Shown one piece after another: positions 35,677 through 48,190 of a DNA stretch of 64,000 bases. The stretch lies in the NCBI GenBank assembly GCA_930367205.1, contig OV884011.1:139745937-139809936 (forward strand), read 5' to 3'. The notes beneath the pieces are model-generated. The model had not been told where the DNA came from, did no database searches, and was given only the letters and a program-made list of their open reading frames with translations. How positions within the stretch are numbered: position 1 is the first letter of the stretch; every line of letters starts with the position of its first letter. Origin of the DNA: Acanthosoma haemorrhoidale. Taxonomy: Eukaryota > Arthropoda > Insecta > Hemiptera > Acanthosomatidae. Both the position numbers and the translations under genes were made by a program.

Positions 35677-36038
35677 TTTGGCTACATTCGCTGATGGCAC
35701 TGCAGTCCTGTCATCCCACCCAGACCCAAATATAGCATTCCAGAACCTTCAAAAACACCTTATTGAGACTCGATCTCGATGTAACCAATGGTGGATCAAA
35801 GTCAATGAAGCAAAATGATCCCATATTACCTTCACGTGCAAGTCTTGTCCGCTAGTTTTTTTTTAAATTCCATTCCTCTCCCTGCGTCCAAGACAGTATT
35901 GTGCTTAGGCTTCCATCTCGATAAACGGCTGACATGGGACCCACATACGAGGCTAAAAAGACAAGAACTAAACAGACGCTTTGGACAACTGCACAGACGT
36001 CTTGTACATTTCAAAACGACAGACGAAATATTTGTTAC

Positions 36039-36658
36039 TTTAGCGACCGCTAACTACATAAGATAAATCACCCTATACTCTATTGCATATATATTGAAAG
36101 CAAAAGTAAAATAACATGAACTAAATGTATTGCGAAAGCCAACTAAGTCACACGAGAAAGAGTCACCAGCTGGCAGTCATAAACTTAACAACCCTTTTGG
36201 GGGCCTCTCTACCTCCAGGGCTTGTCCTCGGGTCGGGTAAGCAGGCGGTGGTCACGTGCCTCACCACCGGTCACGTTCCTCGCCAGGTGTGTGTGGGAAC
36301 CACCGCCGGATTAGACCCTTGCAGCCTCCCAGCAGGAAGTAGAGAGGGTACTTAAGGCAGGGCTCTTGGCCCTGTTAGTCAGTCTCTTAGTCTCCTCGTC
36401 AGTCTCCTCGCGAGTCTCTCGGGACCTTTACTCGGTGATGCTTGGTTTCCGCTCGAACTCTGGAAACTTGACTGATTCTTTATGAAACCTCTGTACCTCT
36501 TCTCTTGAACATAGTGCATTGTCGGGGCACATACCTATCATAAATGGAGTTAGATAGTAACGCCGTCATGGAACGTTTGTCCAGGTTATAAACTCTAACA
36601 ATCCGCACTTGTCACCAGGGCTAGGGTGATCAGGCACCTCCATAGTGACGACCCGACA
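36039..36658 (+). repeat. LTR of the Gypsy-1 family
   Basis: It starts TTTAGCGACC (canonical TG mutated to TT) and ends GACGACCCGACA, close to the 30329 copy. The left flank (GTTAC) does not match the right flank (ATCCC). Instead, the right flank repeats the 53 bp that follow the 30329 copy. No internal element region is attached. Confidence 0.88.
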
Positions 36659-37624
36659 ATCCCATTGATCCTTAAGGTTATGTATATATAAACTTTGTTA
36701 TCACTTTTAACGTTTGATTGACCCTTAACCAATGTTTGATAATAAATGCTTGCCTTCAGGCTTCACAATTATAAAATTTACATAAATAAAATCAGGGATC
36801 AGATCTTGAAGACAGGTAGTTAATTTACTTTAATGATATAGCTGTCATTCAATATGACATTGATTCGACGTTTCTGCTTCTGTTCGTATAACGAAGTAGG
36901 CGTGAGACGTTTATTAGCGACACCCTTGACATCGGAACAATTAGATGCACGACCGACATGAACCTTTATCAAATTTGAGATTATGCCATTATTTTCAGTA
37001 ATATACTTAATTGTAGACATGAATACTATCAGTTCAGATCCAAACTACATATTTTGCTTCGTTGTAGAACACCGAGTAGGTGTCCATAACGGAATGACGG
37101 TGAGGTATGAAAAACCTCCTAGACTACTAAAGAAATAAACTAGAAGATAGGAATATAAAAAGAAACTGGATAATAGGTACAATTTGATTACTAAAACGAC
37201 TAAAGATGCCAAATCTGACGGTATACTTCTTGGAACAGAATTTTATTCAAGCTAGAGAGAATTGACCAATTCTTAATTTCTCTTATAGCCACTAAACTTG
37301 TCAATGTGGGGTTCGTGCGAGATCATTTTCAAAAGCTATTGCTTGGGCACCGTTGCATAACCGTAACGAACGACAGTACGTATTAAGTTCCAGGTAACGG
37401 TTATGTTCAAAAACGCGTAATTTGATAAACATTATTGTTTTGTTTTAGGGCACGAACAAGCTAAATCATTTACATGTATGCCCAATAATCTAACCTCCAA
37501 TTAAATAAATTGATAGTGCTGCACATCCGAAGTGATTAGGCCGACCGTTGTTCAGAGAGGATGAAGAACTAGCATGGTGGTTGTTGACTCTTAACCAAGA
37601 TTTTGGCTAGTAGAGCAGGTTCGC
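36659..37624. other. Non-coding DNA
   Basis: The first 53 bp duplicate 30966-31018. The rest shows nothing recognisable. Confidence 0.4.
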
Positions 37625-37805
37625 TAAGCGTTTATGTACGAGTATGTGCTATTCATCGTATCCTCTGTAGAGGCTAAGTGTCCCCTACTAGACCGCCCCA
37701 CGTCCCTCCAAAAATCCATACGGGGAACTAGAAACTCATTGAACCTGGGTCACCGTAGTTAGTTAGTAATCATGCGTTAATCGCCAAGCCTTGGAGGTAG
37801 ATGAC
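37625..37805 (-). repeat. tRNA-derived SINE candidate
   Basis: On the minus strand, GGCTTGGCGATTAACGCATG is followed about 30 bases later by GGTGACCCAGGTTCAA. These are the spacing and form of pol III A and B boxes in a tRNA-like head. A non-tRNA body with GGACACTTAGCCTCTACAGA follows. I see only one copy in the window. Confidence 0.45.
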
Positions 37806-37972
37806 CACTTATGGGTACCAAATCAGATATGAAGCGTTACTTTAAAAAAAAAAAGAAGTTAGTTTAGTTAGTTTCATCAAAAAGATGGCCAGAAGGTAAT
37901 TTTTTTCTTTTTATAAAATTAATTTGAAAATAAGAAATGTTAATGTTTTGGGGGTTGGGAAATAAAGCACTA

Positions 37973-38142
37973 AAAATATACTTTAATATACAAAATGCTT
38001 TATAGTTTTTAGAATATACGTGTATTACAAGATCGGCTTGGCGGCCATGCATTGAAAATATGATGTTACTAAGACACAAAAAATATACTTTAATATACAA
38101 GATGCTACATAATTTTTAAAATATAAGTGTATTACAAACTGT
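37973..38142. repeat. Pair of direct repeats (about 64 bp each)
   Basis: 37973-38036 and 38080-38142 share AAAATATACTTTAATATACAA, then GATGCT or AATGCT, then GTGTATTACAA. Spacing is about 106 bp. Identity is about 85% by eye. Confidence 0.7.
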
Positions 38143-38239
38143 AAATACACACAACAGTGTACAAATTGAGGAATCGTTCTTAATTAGGTGTAATTATATA
38201 AATAAACGAAAATTACTGCAATTTTTGTTTTTACTAAAA

Positions 38240-39057
38240 ACAACTTTATTATGATAAAATTACAACCTGCTTCATTAGGCAATAAGTAATTGTGATAAAT
38301 GATCTCATTCATACTATATTTACAATTTCCATTCGCTCGCTCATTCATACAGTATTAACAAACAGCCCAGAGACCTCCCAAGTCCACATGATTGTCACCT
38401 TCCTTGCGTGCGAAAGAGAAAGCGGATTCTTGGGAAGTCCCCCTCCCTCCCCCACCTGCCGCGACACTGGATAAGAGCCAGCGGAGGCTGAACAAGAGCA
38501 CGAAAACCACAGACGCTCAGGACATGATGGGAAAAACTGGCCATTGCGCGATAACGTTTTTATAGCAGGTCACGAGGCCAATGCCGTTTTGGTCTCCGAG
38601 GAGGATTGAAGGGATGAGTGGTGCAGTGCAATGACTGTGCTAGGGGATTAGGGTGGTTGTTTGGTTTCTATGGAATTTCATGAACTAGGAAGAGATATAA
38701 GGATATTAAGGTATATTAATGTCAGGAATGTAAGTTATATTAAGATCATTATGAAGGGTTTTGTTGCTGACGTAATAAGGGGCATTTACTATTGTTCTCA
38801 GGACTTTTGATTGAAAGGATTGGATGCACATGATGTTCGACATTTTTGCTGTCCCCCTTAGCTCCGTTAGGTTCCATGACAGTCGAGATGGAAGCCTGAA
38901 TACCGTACTCGGATGCAGGAAGAGGAATAGAATTTTAAAAAATTAGTGGACAGGACTTGCTGCAGAGGGTAAATGTAATGTGGGATTTTGCTTCATTTAC
39001 TTTGATTCACCATTGGTAGCACCAATAATCGATCTCATCAAGGTGTTTTTGAACTGA
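38240..39057 (-). mobile_element. J1 LINE 3' fragment, antisense
   Basis: The reverse complement matches the ORF2 C-terminal coding region and 3' UTR of the LINE at 48191. The 5' truncation lies at the sequence AAACACCTTGATGAGATCGA (39057). The coding part contains deletions. Confidence 0.85.
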
Positions 39058-40672
39058 AATTTGAGATACCAAAAAACTAAACCAAATCATGGAATACCAA
39101 ATATATGGACAATGGTTCATAAATATATGAATGATAATATAGTAAATTTAAAATTTAAATAACAATAGACCTTAAATTTCAATCATACCTTTTTTTGCTA
39201 ATAATAGAACGACTATTGTTGAAGTATAGGTTCTAATCTTGTATATGAAGGGGGTTTATCTTTCTACGTGTTATAAACTAGGATGGTATCTTATTAGTTA
39301 TTATTAGTACTAAATTATTCTTGGTGAATTCATATATTGCATATATTTGTAGTTATATATGGATGTATTGGTTCTGGACGAACCAGAGAGTATTCACAAT
39401 TAGTATTTTATTTTGGGTTGTTTGAAGTATTTAAAGTATAAATAGTCAAAATTAATTTACTGAAACTACTGAGCATACTATTTACTAATACTAGTGGCAT
39501 GTCACCTCCATTGTATTTTTCAAACCAATTCTAATACATTATACACATTGATGTGGATCAATGGTATATTGGAGCATGCTATGATCAAATTGAGACACGA
39601 GGCAATTAGTCAGATGAAAGAGCATCGGTCTATATGCAATTATGGCTGCTGTTTGTATAAATTACCAAAAATTATCTTCCTACCTATGTAATTAAACAGA
39701 TATATTTACTGTTGAGGGATGTATTTACTGTTTCTTTTTATTTAGAATTTATTATTTCTCCTTATTTACATATAACTGTGTACGTGTAAGCCGCTGGGCG
39801 CTTATCTCGGGATAGAGAAAACATTTAACACGCAACTCAAGACATGTTGTCTAATATATTTGATTCATTTAAATTAGCCAATGAATAGACATTGCAATTT
39901 GGAGAGTTCATTTCATTTAGTAGTTATAATATTTAGTTAATTCTTACTAGGTTAGTTCCATTAGTATTAATAGTAATTGTTCATACCGGGTGTCCACTTT
40001 TTCGTTTACTTTTATTATGTGTATTCTTGTAAATATATTTTCATTATATGTGAGTTCCTGGCAATTTAATTTCCTTTAGGCTTGAATTGGGCCGCTGTTC
40101 ACTAGTTCACCTATAATCTGCATAAAATGCTTGATACAGGATTTTCATGAAATAATTGGATTTGCTACGTGAGCTGAGCTGAAAATCATCGTGGAAGTCA
40201 AAGTTGTTCGACAATCAAACGACTCGATTTGTGTTTTTAATGCTCATTCAAACAAAATAATAGAAATATATGTACTTTGATTGGAACTTTCATAGCTGTT
40301 ACTCCCATGGTATCCCAGCGCTTCATTCTCTTCTGGGAAAGCTATGATTAATTTGTTTCCATGAAGTAAACTGGGAATCATTGAGAACCCTAGCTTGACA
40401 AAAGTGGTAAGAAAACTTTGCCCTCAGCTGAACAGCTTCAGAGCAATAACCCACTGACATTTCCCACTATTGCTGTTTTATTATATTATAGAAACTATTC
40501 CGTTCATACATTTATTGAAAATGTAAAAGAAAAACGTAAATAACCAAGCAGAGCGTAAACTCTGTTATCAGTAGCTTTTATAGGATATCATTAGAAATTG
40601 TATCAATACAAATGTAATATTTGAATGACTACTACATTTCAAAGTTATAATTAATTATTTTCTTTGTTGCAG
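39058..40672. other. AT-rich non-coding DNA
   Basis: Nothing recognised before the candidate exon at 40673. Confidence 0.4.
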
Positions 40673-40813
40673 GTACCAAGTTACAATACAGAACAGTACA
40701 ACATAGATAGGAAAGGTATGCCATACATTCAGATATTGTTTGACCATCCACGGGAAGTCAAAACTATTCTAAGAAATAAAGTTATAAGAGGAAACAATGT
40801 AAATCATGTGTAG
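40673..40813 (+). CDS. Candidate terminal exon of an unknown gene
   Basis: A good acceptor (polypyrimidine TTTTCTTTGTTGCAG, ending 40672) is followed by 46 open codons (starting VPSYNTEQYNIDRKGMPYIQ) and TAG at 40811. An AATAAA follows at 40834-40839, 21 bases after the stop. The peptide is polar, has no low complexity and does not look like any mobile element protein in the window. I do not recognise the family. Splice phase is 0, the same as the donor at 7310, so joining the two is possible but unproven. Confidence 0.35.
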   Translation, partial: VPSYNTEQYNIDRKGMPYIQILFDHPREVKTILRNKVIRGNNVNHV

Positions 40814-41739
40814 GTCCAACCCAACCAAGCTTTAATAAATTTTAAGTGACTATTGTAACTAATCCCCGTTTTTTGTTTTAAAGCTAGGTTTTAATAAGTA
40901 TTTACAATCGTTTAATATCTTTTTAAGAAAGATATGCCCAAGCGAAGCAAGTGTTCTCTACATTGGAACTTCCGATTCTACATTTCGTCATGCTAGCCAA
41001 ATTAAGTGCAAAAGAACAAAAAAATTCACCAAATATAACATTATACATACTTCTGCGAACAGTCTTAAAAAACGGTGCAGTAGAATTTGAAAACGAAGAC
41101 AGTAAATTGCACTAAGCTCCTTTGAACTAGAGGAAGATAAGTGCACTAAGAGCTAAAATATAAGTGACGTGAACTCCCACTCACTTGGCTATGACGCCAC
41201 ACCAGTGCTATGATTGTCCGACTACCCCACTCGATCCCCTTACTGGCTTCGTATCAATGACGTCGGCTAAAAGTGTGTTGTGCTCCCTTCCTTGTAACTG
41301 CTTGTGCCGCCAAGAGAGAATCAAGGTCTTTCACCTCCTTGGTTCCTCTTCCATGGATAGATGTTCGAAAATGATAATCGCTGCCATGTTGCCACCACGG
41401 CGGGGATCCAGGGTAACGAGGACCTTATTTAATACCCATGACTGAGTCAAGACATCCTCACTCCCTATTAGTGTCTCCATATCAAGGTGACCTAGATCCT
41501 TTTATTATAACCCAATCTGAAACTCTTATAATAAGCCCGGGGGCCCTCTTTGCGCCTGCTCGTTCCTACATCTCTGGAACTCGCACCTAGCTCTATCGAG
41601 TAGCTGAGGAGAAGCGTTTACCATGGGTTGCATTATACTTCTTCCTCACCTTTCTTCGTTGGAGGCCAACCTCTTCCGCGTCTCTCTCAGCTGAAGTAAG
41701 GGCGTTTCCTTAACATCTATGCTCCCAACATCCAGAGGA
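40814..41739. other. Unassigned DNA
   Basis: The stretch from about 41160 is GC-richer and may be a decayed upstream part of the R1-like LINE fragment that follows. No clear motif is seen. Confidence 0.3.
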
Positions 41740-42065
41740 TCAGCCTCTTGGAGAGCCCAATCATCAGCTGGCCTCTCCTCCCGGTCTTATATTATGTCCA
41801 TCCCCCACTCCTCTCGTTACATACACCTAATGGGGATAACACCTTGCGCACGTTTTTTCCTATTGTTAGTAGTAGGTTGAAGGCTGCATGGATCACAACT
41901 TACTGGAGTGCGCAAGTGCTGACAGGCCATGGGGGATCCCGTGGAAAACTTCATAAGCTTAGGAGGGTGGATACCCTGAGCTGTCCTCGCTGTGAAGTGG
42001 AAGGCAAAGCGGAACACCTTTTACTCATATTTTCTGTCTCGAAACCGTCCAGAGCTTCTCAATAA
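41740..42065 (+). pseudogene. R1-like LINE ORF2 C-terminal fragment
   Basis: The plus-strand frame contains LTGHGGSRGKLHKLRR followed by CPRCEVEGKAEHLLL. This is the LTGHG...C-x2-C...EH signature after the RNase H/RT region of R1-clade and related LINEs. It has no upstream RT and no 3' end that I can define. Confidence 0.65.
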
Positions 42066-43764
42066 GCCCAAGTCATCTCATTCGTTGGTAGACAAGAAAG
42101 ACAATTACAACACATTTCTCCTTATTATTAATGAATGAAAGACGCCAGAGGCAGTGGATCATTTCAGCATTTCCAAGAGAGCAGAAGGGATCCGACGGTC
42201 AGAAAAACAGGAAGACGACGTGCCATTATATATATTATTTAGTCTTTTACTGATGGTATATAATTTATTTCTTATACGACTTTTGTCATAAGAAGCCAAA
42301 CTTTCCGAATTCGGTATGCTTACCCAATCAACAGTACTATGTTCCAAACATAATTGAAAAATATATCGTTAAATGAATTAATTGTATAATAATGGCAGAC
42401 TGTGATCAAAAGTAAGTAAAAGACTTGTACCAACCAGGTAGCTGCTATGTGAACAAAAACTAAGAGATTTTACTTTAATTAAGAAAAAATATTACTGGAA
42501 TAATAAAATAGTTCATGATTACAAAAGACGTTCTTGAATGGAAATAAATAAAATAAGGGTGGATGGGCACCCTGTGATTTCCAAATAATAAATACAACAA
42601 AGAGGAACATATCATCAGGTCTTCTATAGGGAACTCTGAATTGAAAATTTTTTAATTAACTCTAGTCGGATGAAATATAGAAATATCAATTTTTAATTCT
42701 TTCATTCAATGTGAACGAAAAAACATAGATAATATCTCGAAATAGGCAAGGAAAAGTAAAAAACTTTTTTTTTTTTTTACGTACTCTCACTTGGTTGTTT
42801 AATAGCCACTGGTTATACCTACACTTTCAAATTTATAAAATGTTCTTATTTGAGGTTTTCAGTTAATGGTGTTCAGGAATATTTCCACATTTCCCTCGTT
42901 TGAGAGAAAAGAAAAAGTATATTACCGCATATTAATAAATCATATTCTTTTTAAATACAAGTAAAAAAACATTACACAATGGAAAGATCACTATGCAACA
43001 AGACTGAATTTCTTACAACTTTTCTTATTTATTAAATACACAAACAGCTCCAAGTGGTAAATTATTCCCTAGAAACAATTCACTAACATATTTAATGTTT
43101 TTGAAAAAAAAATTTTAAGATACATTAAAAAAAAATTGTAATAATGAACTGAACGCTTTTGAATAATTAGACAACAAATTTCAGTAAAGGCGTATGTAAT
43201 ATAAAAATTGATAGTTACCAAAGTAATGTGTGTTAAACGATTCATAACGTACTTTTATTTCTCTGATCGGAACTTGAAATAGTTTCTAGTAAAATAATCA
43301 TATTAAGAAGGGATTCGTTTTTTTTTTATAGAGCTTGCACTGCCGGACAATAGGTGGACTGTGGGCTAACATGGAATGCAAACACACCTTGTGTTTGCTC
43401 AACTTTGTTTGATTTTGAGTCCAAGTTCCTGAAAACTCACCTTTTCAAGTAGACAGAAAAAACTGTTTGATAGTGCATTGTCTGTGTAATTATCTTACAC
43501 ATTTAATATACTATAAATTGATAACACAAGTCCTCATCACCTACTACCTCATCACATACCTGACTCCCCACAAGGAACAACCATTTCAATCCTGTACGTG
43601 TTTCCTGCCTGCTATTACTTAATTACTTATTAACCACCCATTTTCTGATTAACAATAACACAATTAATTACTTAAATACACTTAACTTAATATCTTTCGA
43701 CGAAAGAACTGCTGTCATCGGCAATGGCTGCAACGAAGGTACTAGGAATCATTTGTTAAATTTT
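42066..43764. other. AT-rich non-coding DNA
   Basis: Nothing recognised. Confidence 0.4.
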
Positions 43765-44707
43765 ATACTTCCTTTATTGTGCTAAAATTACCATCTGCCT
43801 TATTAGGCAATAAGTAATTAAGATAAATGCTCTCATCCATACCATATTTACAATTCTTCATTCACTCGCTCATTCATACAATATTTACAGACGGCCCAGA
43901 AGCCTCCCAAATCCACATGTTTGTCACCTCCCACACATACGAAAGAGGAAGCGGAAGTTACTGTCTTGGGAAGTCCCCCACACTCCCCTGTCAGCCGCGT
44001 CACCGGATACGAGCCAGTGAAAGCTGACCAAATGCGCGAGAGCCATAGATGCTCAGGACATTGCCAAGACCAACTGACCATTGCCAGGACTCCCACTGTC
44101 ACGCATTTATAACAGGTCTCCGAAGAGGATTATAGGGATGAGTGGTGCAGTGCAATGACTGTGCTACGGGATTAGGGTGGTTGGAAAGGCTACTATGGAA
44201 TTTCATAAACTTGGAGGGGTGAGTTCAAGAATGTAGGGTATATTAAGATCTTTATGAAGGGTTTTGTTGCTGACGTATTAAGGGGCATTTACTATTGTTC
44301 TCAGGTCTTTTAATTGAAAGAATTGGAAACGCTTAATGTTCGACTTTTTTGCTGTCCCCCATAGCTCTATTCCGTATTTCCCGGTAGGCTTCAGTATAAC
44401 TTTGTAGATTATTAGTTTATTTTCTATTGAGAGATGGGATGTCCTTTGAAGTAGTCTGTACAGTTGTCCAAAACGTCTGTTTAGTTTTTGTCTTTTTAGT
44501 CTCTTATGTGGGTTTCAGGTCAGTCGTTTGTCGAGATGGAAGCCTAAATACCGTACTGTCTTAGTTACAGGGAGAGGAATAGAATTAAAATAAACTAGTG
44601 GACAAGACTTGCGACAAAGGGTGAAGGTAATGTGGCAACATTTTACTTCATTAACTTTGATCCGCCATTAGTTGCACCAATACTCGATCTCGTCAAGGTG
44701 TGGCTAA
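43765..44707 (-). mobile_element. J1 LINE 3' fragment, antisense
   Basis: The reverse complement covers the J1 3' UTR (ending CACAATAAAGGAAGTAT) and ORF2 back to the same CACCTTGACGAGATCGAGTA region where the 38240 copy is truncated. Frameshifts are present. Confidence 0.88.
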
Positions 44708-46489
44708 ATATTAAAATAGACTATGGTATATTCATTTAAAGTCCTCCACAGAACAACCGCGTTTACATATTACTAAGCAGGAAGTCGTGTTCTTTAATTT
44801 GATACCTAACTCATTATGTTGGAAAGTATTTGTTTTATGGATATTGCTTATTCAAAATCATACTTATTGAAAATGTCTTGGCTTGTGGAATAGCCCATTT
44901 TAGACTAAACTAAATGAACTGATAAATTGTGTAAATCAGATTTCATTTCACTGGTTTACTTTTTAAGCAGGAAGGGAAAATGTTGCTCTCATCCTATCAA
45001 CCCTTTTAGTTATACAGTACACATTCTCTTTGAGCCTTTTCATGTTTGTGTTCCCTCGATAAAAAAAAGTCAATCTTTTTTTCTTGTCATCGAGGCAAGT
45101 GATATGGGTCTTCCTAGTGTGAAATGTTAAATGGCATTCACTTTCAGACCTTATCGGACCAATAGATAAAAGAAAGCACAGAAAATAAAGAATAAGCCGA
45201 AATTATTCCAGTTTTTTCTTGCCTTTATCGGCCATTATGAGAAATCTAAAGTTCTATCGATAAAGAATGAGAATGATTAATATTAAGGTAACTAAATAAA
45301 ACTTTGGATTGTGGTAAGAAAACAGCCATGAAAAAATTCAGACAGTAACATTATGTAGTACAATAAAATTTATCTCTATAAAAATTATCTACAGTAAAAA
45401 TTATGTCTGTTTTCAATTAAACCCCGGTTTTATACCCAGGAATGGAAAGGGGATAAAAACCCAAATATTTGCCACTGCATGTGAAACTGGGATTGCATAC
45501 ATTTAGTGAACTCAATTTTTATGATAGTTATGGTATGAATGAGAGCATTTATCTTATTACTTATTGCCTTATAAAAGGCAGATTGTAATTATAGCACAAT
45601 AAAGGAGTATACATATAGTTTATGATTAATTTATGCTATTTAAATCACGACACATTATGAATATCATTAGCAAGGAAGTAGTTGTAAATCTTATAAAAAT
45701 CTCTAATATGATCTCTTACTCATAATATTAATATTATTATTAATATTAATACTATAATATTATTAGTTATGTAGTATTATTAATAATATAAAGTATAAAT
45801 AATATTAAGTTTTAATTATTGATTAATATATTAATGGTACTTCATTCTGTTTTGCAAGGTGAAAGCCCAAGACCGAGTTTTGGTTATAATATAAATTAAA
45901 AAAATGTATTTTTTGACAAAAAAAAAGTCACAACTTCTTTGCCAACCAAAAAATTTAATTGGAAACCCCATTTCAAACCAAATTCAAACTCATCAACTGT
46001 TTGGTACGTGACTAGCTCTCATGCGTGTTGATGTGAGGGAAATGGAGACGAATTTTCCCAAAAGAGCACAGCACAGGACAAAGGAGCACATAAATTAGGG
46101 GGGGGAAAACCGTTACAGTGAAAAAATCTAATGGATAACTACAAAGGACCTAAAAAAGTAGAAAGGTATAAATGAGAAGGTATTGTAAAGAGCCTAAAGT
46201 GAGTATTTCTCAGAGACATATACATTTTTAGATTCACAGGTCATGACCGCGTTGAAATCCGAATTTGACATGTATTTGACCCTAAGGGTTCATTGGTACC
46301 ACAAAAAAAACACACTATAGAAAGTTCATTATTTAATAAAAAAGAATATTCAAAAATAATTTATGAATGGAGGTGAGTTGTTCCCATAAAAGGATTTGTT
46401 CGCCTTCTAAAATCCTTTGTCATTAGGTAAACAAAAACTGAAACTTTCATCATCAATTATCTTCATTCTCAATTGTGATTTCTAGTGTA
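44708..46489. other. AT-rich non-coding DNA
   Basis: Apart from the LINE 3' tip at 45533 nothing is recognised. 45720-45840 is almost pure TAATATTA-type sequence. Confidence 0.4.
45533..45608 (+). mobile_element. J1 LINE 3' tip (about 75 bp)
   Basis: GAATGAGAGCATTTATCTTA through the GCCTTATAAAAGGC hairpin to CACAATAAAGGAGT is the last about 75 bp of the J1 3' UTR alone. It is an extreme 5' truncation. Confidence 0.8.
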
Positions 46490-47415
46490 ACAGATCTCTA
46501 AAAATTTAGCAAATTTGTTTTTGTTTTTTTTAATTTTAAATTAAAAAATGGTTTAGACGGTCGAGCAAGTTTCCCATGTCGTTAATTTTGTGGAAGAAGG
46601 TCGAAGTCCAAGATTTGCAGCCTGTGCACTCAGTTTACCTGAGACAACTGTTCGGAGAGCAATTGATAGAGCCGACAGCGAGTAATAGAGCCAAGAGATG
46701 TAGTAAATAAAAACCCTCAAACACCATCGTCAGGGTCATGGTTGACCAGGGAACACCATAGAGCTGGTTTGGAATTTGCTCGGGAACACGTTTTATGGAA
46801 TGAAAGTGAATGGATTAACGTGCTGTTTTCAGATGAGTCACAGTTCTTTTTTTATACACCAGAAGACGGATGAGAGATTGACCAAGGGCCTTTTGAGTGC
46901 TACGCTGAGTGTAATGAATGTTACAATTCTAGAGGTCAATTCTGAGTGTTGGTATGGGGTGGAATTTCTTGGACGGCGAACAGAGAGCTCCACGTGTTCC
47001 ACAGGCCGGTTTGTATGTGAGGGAAATTATCCAGGAGTACGCAATCCCTTTTGCACAGTTTATTGCCGAAAATTCCATTATCATGCAGGATAAGGCGAGA
47101 CCCCACGTGGTAAGTCTTGTTTTGCAATACTTCAATGCTGATGGTATACGGACTTCGAGGTGGCCAGCTTGTAGCTCGGATTTAAATCCTATAGAGCATG
47201 GGGGACGAGCTTCGCAGACGAGTATGATGGCAGGAACCCCTCACCTCTTTTCACTTACACAAGTTAAGAACTTCTTACATAGTAAAGTAGAAGGATATGG
47301 ATCAAGTGGTTACAGCAAACTTAATAAGAGATATGCCTCAAAGACTAAACGTTATTTTAATTTTATCTTCAGAGCACCAGATGGAGCTCCCATCAATATA
47401 CCATCCTTCTAAAAA
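46490..47415 (+). mobile_element. Tc1-like transposon with broken transposase
   Basis: The leader and N-terminus (after 46547; an internal TAG follows two codons in) match the fragment at 20061. Later segments follow the Tc1 DDE transposase order: NESEWINVLFSDESQFFFYT (about 46797), a VLVWGGISW-like stretch (about 46955), FIAENSIIMQDKARPHVVS (about 47057), WPACSSDLNPIEH (about 47161), and a tail to TAA/TAG near 47412. Stops and frame shifts interrupt it. Catalytic-region motifs (SDES, QDKARP, SSDLNPIEH) are degenerate versions of the DDE signature. Confidence 0.85.
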
Positions 47416-48190
47416 TTAAATCAGTTGAGTTAAAGAAGCGAAATTGATGTTAATGACTAATTATAGATTAAAACGATCACAATAATACTGTTAAACAGTT
47501 ATCATCAATTTGATATGCTACTCAAAATTATAGAAAAATATTTGTTATTATTAATTAATTATAGACACTAAATATTTATTTTATACAGATAGCTGTATTT
47601 TATATGAGGTCGAAATAATAAATCGACCTCCGAATCAAATTTGCCTCTTGGTTGAAATAATATCGTGAAAACTGGATACTGTCAATTGGTTACGGACCAA
47701 CCTTTTACAAATATTGTTACTTTGGTAAGGTCTAGGATTATCTCTTCAATGTATTCATGGAGTCTTTAAATAGTTTTAGCTCTGCTAGGTTAGTCATTTA
47801 TTATTGATGTAACCGCTGGAATATAAAAATCTATAATGTATCTGGGTAGGCAAAAAGTTTCTTATTATTCTGACAAAAACCTTTAATACGAAATGAGTAT
47901 TTTCAAAACGTTTTTGGAATGTTAGTCATTATTTTCTTCAACTGTTAAAAATATTTAACAAGAATATCTAAAATATATTATTTCTGTAAAGTCACTTTCT
48001 TGTTATATTTCCTAGTCAGTGGTGTTGGAACGCTTTTCTTCTTTAGTTAAGGGCCCATTAACGGGTAAAAGACATGACTTAAGTAAAAACACTTTTCCTG
48101 CTATGGCGCGAAAGCTAAAATTATTCCTTTGAGGCACCTATTCTCTTAGTTACACTAGAGTTCTAAATATGATTTCATTAACTTTTGTGA
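47416..48190. other. Non-coding DNA, target of the full-length LINE
   Basis: Nothing recognised. It ends in the 5' copy of the LINE target duplication. Confidence 0.4.
48178..48190 (+). repeat. 5' target-site duplication of full-length LINE
   Basis: TTAACTTTTGTGA here and TTAAACTTTTGTGA at 52940-52953 differ by one A. Confidence 0.8.

Larger units (their letters stand above)
35158..36010 (+). mobile_element. J1 LINE RT fragment carrying a U2 snRNA insertion
   Basis: ORF2 sequence resumes at AFDKVWHAGLLYKLK and runs through YYPIKAGVPQRSVLGPILYN (the full-length copy has GVPQGS here). It stops at 35392, and the LINE continues at 35677 with a catalytic box reading FADG instead of FADD. It ends near LNRRFGQLHRRL at about 36000. 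Between the two halves only about 6 LINE bases are missing, and 284 bp of U2-derived sequence are inserted. Confidence 0.85.

Noticed and set aside
41185..41445. 86-codon Cys-rich plus-strand frame
   Set aside because: The cysteines do not form a recognisable zinc finger and the frame lies next to decayed LINE sequence.
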